Of a stretch of DNA of 37,466 bases, positions 32,927-37,466 are shown one piece after another. The notes beneath the pieces are model-generated. The model did no database searches, was not told where the DNA came from, and worked only from the letters and a program-made list of their open reading frames with translations. The stretch covers positions 1 through 37,466 of the forward strand of contig CAJOPE010000040.1 of the NCBI GenBank assembly GCA_905236815.1. Direction: 5' to 3'. The translations under genes and the position numbers were made by a program. Source of the stretch: an uncultured Prevotella sp. (GTDB lineage Bacteria > Bacteroidota > Bacteroidia > Bacteroidales > Bacteroidaceae). How positions within the stretch are numbered: the stretch's first letter is position 1; each line of letters opens with the position of its first letter.

Positions 32927-34192
32927 ATGTTCAAAGAAAATGAGATATTAAGACATCACTATCCATCCATTTCTGAAGTAAATGAATACATTCAAAAATG
33001 GAATGAACTTGAAGACTATGTTAATCAGGAAAAGGCTTTGGATAAGTTATTCCTTGCACTCTGCAAAGACAACAAGAGTATCGAGAACATACTTATTAAG
33101 TGTTCGGCATTGAATGACTTCTATAGTACGAATATCTTTAAAATACACAATGTTGCTCAACACTATTTGGGCATAGACATTGATGAAAGGCTTAAGAATG
33201 GAGATTTGACATTGGTCAGAGATCTGGCTAACATCGTAATAAATGGCAAACAGTTTTATTTCTACTCATTTGCAAGTAAGTATTGCAGCCATCACAAACC
33301 AGATGTATATCCCATTTATGACAGCTACGTCCATAAGCTACTGAAATATTTCCGAGATAGAGATGGTTTCTTTAAATTCAAAGAAAAGGACTTGAAAGAA
33401 TACACCTCCTATTACGAGATTATTAGCCAGTTTCTCAAGCATTATGGCTTAGAGCAGTTCTCTGTCAAGGAGATTGACAAATATCTCTGGCAACTAGGCA
33501 AAGAAGCTTTTAATAAGTATAAGATGAAGATTGTCAGCTATAACATAAACAAGTGTACCCAACAAAAAATAGATCATTTGCTGGAGATGAATGAAGACGT
33601 GTATATCATTCCAGAAATGGCTAATCCAAAACTGCTGAATATACCAGAAGGATATTGTACAGAATGGATTGGAGACGACGACAAGAAAGGTCTTGGAATA
33701 ATTTGGAAGAACAATGTGAATGGAACCATTGTACACCTCATATCGTCTAATTTGAATTATTTCATCACCCTTAAGACTGATAAAGGACTGATTGTGGCAG
33801 CGTGGCCAACCAAATATGGTGCAAGTGAGAAACTATCTTATCCAAAGATAATGATGTTGGCTATGGAGGAGTTGATACAAAAGTACAAGGGAAAACGTAT
33901 TCTGATTGTTGGAGATTTGAATTGCTATGTAGGACAAAGTGGTGAGAACAAGACATACAGCATCAAGACAATAGATAAGTTCCTAAGAGAAAAGGGATTC
34001 AGAAGTCTGTATCATGAGAAGACCCAAGAATCATTGGGAGAAGAAACTGCATGCACATACCACCATCTCTTTAAAGAAGAATCAAAATTCTTCCTTGATT
34101 ATGCTTACACTAATATAGGTAATGCAGAGTTTCATTTAGGAGATTGGGAGCGTAATATAAGTGACCATCATCCTTTATATATTGAGATTTAA
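32927..34192 (+). CDS. EEP-family nuclease or phosphatase with extra N-terminal domain
   Basis: The 421-residue protein has two parts. Residues about 200-421 are an endonuclease/exonuclease/phosphatase fold: IVSYNINKC at the start, PEMANPK with the metal-binding Glu, GDLNCYVG (about 328), FLDYAYTN, and SDHHPLYIEI at the end. Such enzymes hydrolyse phosphodiesters or phosphoesters with Mg2+. Residues 1-195 form a helical domain with FASKYCSHHKPDVYPIYDSY, which I do not know by name. The gene is alone on the plus strand, divergent from the WYL regulator. In this context it may be a nuclease effector controlled by that regulator, but the substrate (DNA, RNA or nucleotide) cannot be told from sequence. 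Confidence 0.8.
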   Translation: MFKENEILRHHYPSISEVNEYIQKWNELEDYVNQEKALDKLFLALCKDNKSIENILIKCSALNDFYSTNIFKIHNVAQHYLGIDIDERLKNGDLTLVRDLANIVINGKQFYFYSFASKYCSHHKPDVYPIYDSYVHKLLKYFRDRDGFFKFKEKDLKEYTSYYEIISQFLKHYGLEQFSVKEIDKYLWQLGKEAFNKYKMKIVSYNINKCTQQKIDHLLEMNEDVYIIPEMANPKLLNIPEGYCTEWIGDDDKKGLGIIWKNNVNGTIVHLISSNLNYFITLKTDKGLIVAAWPTKYGASEKLSYPKIMMLAMEELIQKYKGKRILIVGDLNCYVGQSGENKTYSIKTIDKFLREKGFRSLYHEKTQESLGEETACTYHHLFKEESKFFLDYAYTNIGNAEFHLGDWERNISDHHPLYIEI

Positions 34193-34246
34193 GCTATACA
34201 AATAGGGCCAGCTAAGTCTTCAACAAATTAAAAATTGACTGGGTTG

Positions 34247-34636
34247 CTAATATTCAACAATCCAGTCCAGATTATCATATGGGCACCATTTTCCAAACAG
34301 TGTCGCTATGTATAATACAAGCCCGAACTGCTCAGGGCTAAGTCTTCCTGCAAGTTCATGCATATTGCTATTAAGATCCTTGAGGATTTCCTGTCCCCTT
34401 TTTGCCCATGCGTCAATATCATGTTTCTGTCTACAATACATCATCTCACCATGCCAGAATTTTCCCTTGACATCATTCTGCCATTTGGTTGGCGTTTCAA
34501 GTTCCCCACGGTAATACTTACACAGGTCAGCATATCTCATAGAATTGCATAATTCAGCATTTTGATATCCACAACCTTCCACCAGAGCATCTTTCAAGCC
34601 CTTGAATAAATTAAAATACTGTACCCTGTCTGACAA
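34247..34636 (-). CDS. Possible C-terminal part of the ADP-ribosylglycohydrolase-like gene
   Basis: The 129-residue frame starts only at TTG and lies in the same frame as the gene at 34655-35698, separated from its TGA by six sense codons. It contains NLFKGLKDALVEGCGYQNAE and ends GKWCPYDNLDWIVEY; I do not recognise a domain. The simplest reading is that it is either the C-terminal half of one longer gene split by a TGA, or a separate small gene using a rare start. No ATG precedes residue 33. Confidence 0.5.
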   Translation of the reverse strand: MSDRVQYFNLFKGLKDALVEGCGYQNAELCNSMRYADLCKYYRGELETPTKWQNDVKGKFWHGEMMYCRQKHDIDAWAKRGQEILKDLNSNMHELAGRLSPEQFGLVLYIATLFGKWCPYDNLDWIVEY

Positions 34637-34654
34637 CTGTGTATTTTCTATATA

Positions 34655-35698
34655 TCAATCTGAACTACCTTTTATAAACTGAAAACGCCCCAGGATATAC
34701 CTACTGCAATAGACGTACATCCAACCGTCATCCAGGTACAAGCCGAAACGACGTTCCTTATTAATAGGAGCCGACTGCAATACCCTACGATAGTCGGTTT
34801 CAGTAAAGGCCATTTTAGAGAACAAGCTATCAACCTTCGTCCAATGATGCCTCTCCACATTGGTAAGGGCATTGTTCTTCGGATAGAATGTGCGAGATTC
34901 TTTTTCAAGAAATTTCATGTGAGAGATCTCCTCTGCAAAGTTTTGTGAGAAATCAGCAGGAAGATCTATTGGCTTACAGTAGTTGGAATCCTTGGTATAC
35001 TTACGTTTGAGCAATACATAGTCGCAACCATACATTGCCTCGGCTATGGCACCTGCAAGGAAAGCCAAAATATGTCTGTCTTTGACTTTATATCTTATGG
35101 CATTATGAATGGCAGAGGTAAAATCCCAGCTATCTTCAAAACATTTCCATGCAAGACAAACATATGAAAGAGATGAAATATCTTCCTTCGAGATATCATT
35201 TACACACAAATTAACTAATGGCCTGGCAACACGAAATAACATTTTTTCATTGAAGAATTCCTCTTTAATCGCACCATGATATAGACGATAAATAATATCT
35301 GGCAGTTTACAAAGGTAATGTTCTGCCCTTCCACCATGAAATCTGTCCTTCCATTTCCTTGCTGTCTCTTCGGAATCTGACTCGAGACCACAAGCGACCA
35401 CTGCAGCCATTATCAACTCCTGCTTAACACGGAAAGGAATGGTCTTATCATCATCCAGAAAGTTAGCCCAATCACATGTCAAACATACGTCTGATTTACG
35501 GAATATATCCTTCAAGCATCCTTTGATTTCTTCCCATCTTATTCGAGAAATATCTTTCGGAGAGAAATGGGAAAGTGCTATCAACGCCAAGGATATCTCT
35601 GAAGGACAAGCCTTCGGAGACACTAGCTTAGGATAAAAGCTACCCTTATCGTTTTCCCAAGTCCATGCTGCAAGATCGCCTATTATTGCTCCTATCAT
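34655..35698 (-). CDS. ADP-ribosylglycohydrolase-like protein, active-site motifs lost
   Basis: The 347-residue protein has the N-terminal signature of ADP-ribosylglycohydrolases, MIGAIIGDLAAWTWEND, and the C-terminal helix pair CFEDSWDFTSAIHNA and LAFLAGAIAEAMYG, which is the usual end of that fold. In active members, metal is held by a TDDT motif after the first helix and by Asp residues in a GGDxDT-like segment. Here the equivalent places read SEIS and KVKDRH, so catalysis is doubtful. Its ATG overlaps the stop of the macrodomain-like gene by 4 bp (ATGA), so the two are translated together and both relate to ADP-ribose. It may be a binding protein or a diverged enzyme. A TGA ends it just before an in-frame continuation. 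Confidence 0.65.
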   Translation of the reverse strand: MIGAIIGDLAAWTWENDKGSFYPKLVSPKACPSEISLALIALSHFSPKDISRIRWEEIKGCLKDIFRKSDVCLTCDWANFLDDDKTIPFRVKQELIMAAVVACGLESDSEETARKWKDRFHGGRAEHYLCKLPDIIYRLYHGAIKEEFFNEKMLFRVARPLVNLCVNDISKEDISSLSYVCLAWKCFEDSWDFTSAIHNAIRYKVKDRHILAFLAGAIAEAMYGCDYVLLKRKYTKDSNYCKPIDLPADFSQNFAEEISHMKFLEKESRTFYPKNNALTNVERHHWTKVDSLFSKMAFTETDYRRVLQSAPINKERRFGLYLDDGWMYVYCSRYILGRFQFIKGSSD

Positions 35699-36651
35699 TT
35701 CCCTGTAGATTTAGGCATTAATACTATCCAGAAGGAAAGAGGAAGATATACATTATCCAATTCGGCTGCCTTCTCAAAGAGAGGTGCTATCTCCTCAGGC
35801 TGATAACCAGCTATGCCACAGCCAACTGCTGTAACATAGAATAGGTATTCCGAGTGGTCTTCAGCATATTCTGTAAAGCGGTCGACGGCTGCTTTCGTGC
35901 TCTCCATTCCTTCCATCGTAGGAAGAGCATACGACTGGCCTTGAAGTCCTTCGCCATTCCCCCACTCTGCTCCGAATTTGTTCATCGCAGTACGGGCTGC
36001 TCCTCCACCATGATAGCCTTGCTTATTGCTGCCGAAAACGAAGATTTCTCCTCTGTCAAGGGCATTAATACGGCTAGGAGTTATACGATCGGGTAAAGTT
36101 CCAGAATTACCTCCTATACTCCAATATTTCTCATCCTCAGTATATTCATTTCGATCTATGAGTTCCAAGTGATAAGTCCAGCCATCGCATTTTCCCTCCT
36201 GACCATCATCAGGAATAATAACGACCTTTTTGTTTGTCTTATCAGCCTTTTCAAGATACTCGTACATCGTTTCCTTTTCTATAGGACAATCATAGGAGTA
36301 TTCATTACATGCATGTACAATTTCATCTGCATATCTGATCATGTATTCAGGCGCGCCTAATCTATGCTTTGAATACTGTTCCAGTCGTTCAAAGATTTTC
36401 TTTCCTCGTGGATATTCTGTTTCTTCTGACGAAATCTTCACTATAGGCTCAAAGCCGAAAGATTCAAAAGCGCCATCCTCGTTGACCATAATGAAGCATG
36501 GCAATCCCGTAGGAAAGCGATCTGCCTCCTCATCTTTGAATCCTGCAGAAAAGACAGAATACCCATCTTTATCTTCCAGATATTCCACATCGTCAAATCC
36601 GTTTTCCATAGCGCATTTGAGAGCCATTTGCCTTTTCTCTTCCTCTGTCAT
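35695..36651 (-). CDS. Macrodomain-like (ADP-ribose binding) protein
   Basis: I choose ATG 36651 (MTEEEKRQMALKCA) because the likely promoter lies at 36691-36698, so a TTG at 36702 would precede the transcript. The product is 318 residues. The N-terminal half is unrecognised. The C-terminal half from about 200 holds EIFVFGSNKQGYHGGGAART and the closing FYVTAVGCGIAGYQPEEIAP, which fit the macrodomain-like family of phage-related proteins (often called the A1S_2505 type). That fold binds ADP-ribose or related nucleotides. Its last codons overlap the ADP-ribosylglycohydrolase-like gene (ATGA), which supports a joint role in reading or reversing ADP-ribosylation. Substrate and activity are inference. 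Confidence 0.65.
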   Translation of the reverse strand: MTEEEKRQMALKCAMENGFDDVEYLEDKDGYSVFSAGFKDEEADRFPTGLPCFIMVNEDGAFESFGFEPIVKISSEETEYPRGKKIFERLEQYSKHRLGAPEYMIRYADEIVHACNEYSYDCPIEKETMYEYLEKADKTNKKVVIIPDDGQEGKCDGWTYHLELIDRNEYTEDEKYWSIGGNSGTLPDRITPSRINALDRGEIFVFGSNKQGYHGGGAARTAMNKFGAEWGNGEGLQGQSYALPTMEGMESTKAAVDRFTEYAEDHSEYLFYVTAVGCGIAGYQPEEIAPLFEKAAELDNVYLPLSFWIVLMPKSTGK

Positions 36652-36690
36652 CGGATAATCCCTTTTTTTTAATACGAATATAACTAACTG

Positions 36691-36716
36691 CAAATATAGC
36701 AATTTTCAGATTACAA
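36691..36716 (-). promoter_or_regulatory. Promoter of the macrodomain-like operon
   Basis: On the minus strand TATATTTG (complement of 36691-36698) lies 39 bp before the chosen ATG; a TTG (complement of 36714-36716) sits 15 bp upstream, closer than ideal. Confidence 0.5.
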
Positions 36717-36760
36717 ACATCTATCAAAACCGAATTTGCAAAGAAACTTTTCAAAAAGAA

Positions 36761-36790
36761 TTGTAGTTTAATTAAAAATAATTACTTTTG
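36761..36790 (+). promoter_or_regulatory. Promoter of the small exported-protein gene
   Basis: TTG (36761-36763) and TACTTTTG (36783-36790) are separated by exactly 19 bp, a full Bacteroidetes promoter, 29 bp before the ATG at 36820. Confidence 0.7.
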
Positions 36791-36819
36791 TACCGACGAA
36801 TAAATCAAACTCTAAGAAA

Positions 36820-37099
36820 ATGAAAAACAAGTTGAAATTAACAGTTATTTCTCTATGCATGCTGATGACAATGCCTGTAATTGCTCAAGAGGAAAAGGAA
36901 GATACAGGAATGCCTGTATCAGAATCACTGCAAATCATTCAAGACAGCCAGAATTCAAAGGCAAAGCAATCCGCCAAAGAAGATTCTATCCAAAGGATTT
37001 ACGACAAGTCAGATGTGCCTAAAATGGATTCCTGGCAAAAATGGGGATAAGCCCGTAAGAGTAAGATACTACGTTCCTATTGAGTTCAGGCTTCAATAA
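36820..37099 (+). pseudogene. Small exported protein with probable frameshift near its end
   Basis: The first frame encodes 76 residues with a signal peptide (MKNKLKLTVISLCMLMTMPV, cut after IAQ) and a charged, low-complexity body. It ends at TAA 37048-37050. The overlapping frame continues without a break as KNGDKPVRVRYYVPIEFRLQ to 37099, a close match to the final strand of TonB-type C-terminal domains. A one-base slip around 37032-37045 (an A-run and a G-run are present) would join the two. The length is still too short for a whole TonB. It could be a small TonB-like periplasmic protein, damaged by the slip. The neighbouring lspA is also broken. Confidence 0.5.
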
Positions 37100-37141
37100 T
37101 TTAAAACAACAAAATATGGTAAAATTCTTATTTGCAATCTG

Positions 37142-37366
37142 ATGATGAAGAAAAGAAATAAAACTATAATATATCTCACATCTATAATATTAGTTGTGCT
37201 ATTTGTTGATCAACTAACTAAAATATATGTAAAAACGCATTTCTACTATGGAGAAAGCGTTGAAATCATGAATTGGTTCTATTTATCATTTATAGAAAAT
37301 AACGGAATGGCTTTTGGAACACAAATTATACCAAAATCAATATTAACATTATTTAGATTGTTCTTT
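37142..37366 (+). pseudogene. lspA: Lipoprotein signal peptidase, truncated
   Basis: The first 75 residues are recognisable LspA: a first membrane helix YLTSIILVVLFVDQLTKIYV, and the conserved ENNGMAFGTQI. After TLFRLF the frame runs on without LspA character, to 37426. LspA is normally about 160 residues and its two catalytic Asp residues lie in the missing part, so this copy cannot be active. The break coincides with the start of sequence belonging to an IS30-type element. LspA cuts lipoprotein signal peptides at the inner membrane, and the lipoproteins in this window need it. A second intact copy must exist elsewhere if the call is right, since it is essential for many Gram-negatives. Confidence 0.75.
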
Positions 37367-37406
37367 TCTTTTTACGTTTTCGCGGATTCAACAAGCAAGT
37401 GCAAAT

Positions 37407-37466
37407 TTAGCTTATTCTCTTCATAAAACACTCTTTTGGTGTTGAAAATTTCAACTTGGCTCTTGG
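37407..37466 (-). mobile_element. IS30-family transposase, C-terminal end (partial)
   Basis: The minus strand reads in frame from the window edge: PRAKLKFSTPKECFMKRIS, then TAA at 37407-37409. This is the typical tail of IS30-type transposases (NxRPRKxLxFxTPxExF). The rest of the gene lies beyond the window. The non-coding end of the element probably reaches to about 37366-37380, where lspA similarity stops. The insertion would therefore have disrupted lspA. The call rests on 19 residues only. Confidence 0.6.

Noticed and set aside
18982..35698. Recoding of TGA as an amino acid, suggested by two genes with in-frame TGA
   Set aside because: TGA is the normal stop of the macrodomain-like gene at 35695, which overlaps the next ATG, and the tRNA-Trp here has the standard CCA anticodon.

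Overview
The window looks like a chromosomal stretch of a Bacteroidota species, most likely Prevotella/Segatella. The pointers are a GTG-started TonB-dependent receptor followed by DUF4249 lipoproteins, a DUF6078 protein, near-absence of Shine-Dalgarno sequences, and promoters of the Bacteroidetes type (TTG, about 19 bp, TAnnTTTG). The species call is inference; no rRNA is present.

Layout. (1) 21-6256, minus strand: an outer-membrane uptake or sensing operon (TonB-dependent receptor, DUF4249 lipoprotein, exported plug-like protein, and a second, shortened DUF4249 copy). (2) 6529-7175, plus strand: a six-tRNA operon (Trp, Asp, Pro, Thr, Asn, Gly) with a clear promoter and a terminator. (3) 7176-8030: a mobile-element-like border with short direct repeats, a perfect sigma70-type promoter and an excisionase-like HTH gene. 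(4) 8048-32748, minus strand: a large island of nucleic-acid enzymes. In transcription order it holds a WYL regulator, an XRE regulator, a SNF2 helicase (DrmD-like), a giant Eco57I/PglX-type methylase, three tightly packed genes for two membrane proteins and a YaaW-family protein, a broken HTH gene, DUF6078, a Fic protein, a 2077-aa DUF1998 helicase (DruE-like, or fused DrmA/DrmB-like), a RelE-UvrD fusion helicase and a PD-(D/E)XK nuclease candidate. (5) 32927-34192, plus strand: an endonuclease/exonuclease/phosphatase (EEP) family protein with an extra N-terminal domain, divergent from the WYL gene. (6) 34247-36651, minus strand: a macrodomain-like gene overlapping an ADP-ribosylglycohydrolase-like gene that is followed, in the same frame, by a further reading frame after a single TGA. 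(7) 36820-37466: a small exported protein with a probable frameshift, then lspA cut off by what reads as the end of an IS30-family element.

How it may work. The SNF2 helicase plus PglX-like methylase pair resembles the modification half of class 1 DISARM. The DUF1998 helicase, UvrD-like helicase and nuclease would be a processing or restriction half, as in DISARM or Druantia. No PLD nuclease (DrmC) is seen, and the YaaW membrane trio sits inside the operon, so this is not a textbook copy of any system I know. WYL and XRE regulators control many phage-defence loci.

The features I find least explained are: a 26-bp exact match between the middle of the SNF2 gene and a structured intergenic region that would be transcribed antisense to it; two clusters of long perfect palindromes inside the methylase coding sequence; the YaaW trio itself; and an ADP-ribose-linked gene pair whose hydrolase has lost its expected metal-binding motifs. 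All functional statements rest on motif recognition by eye, with no database search.
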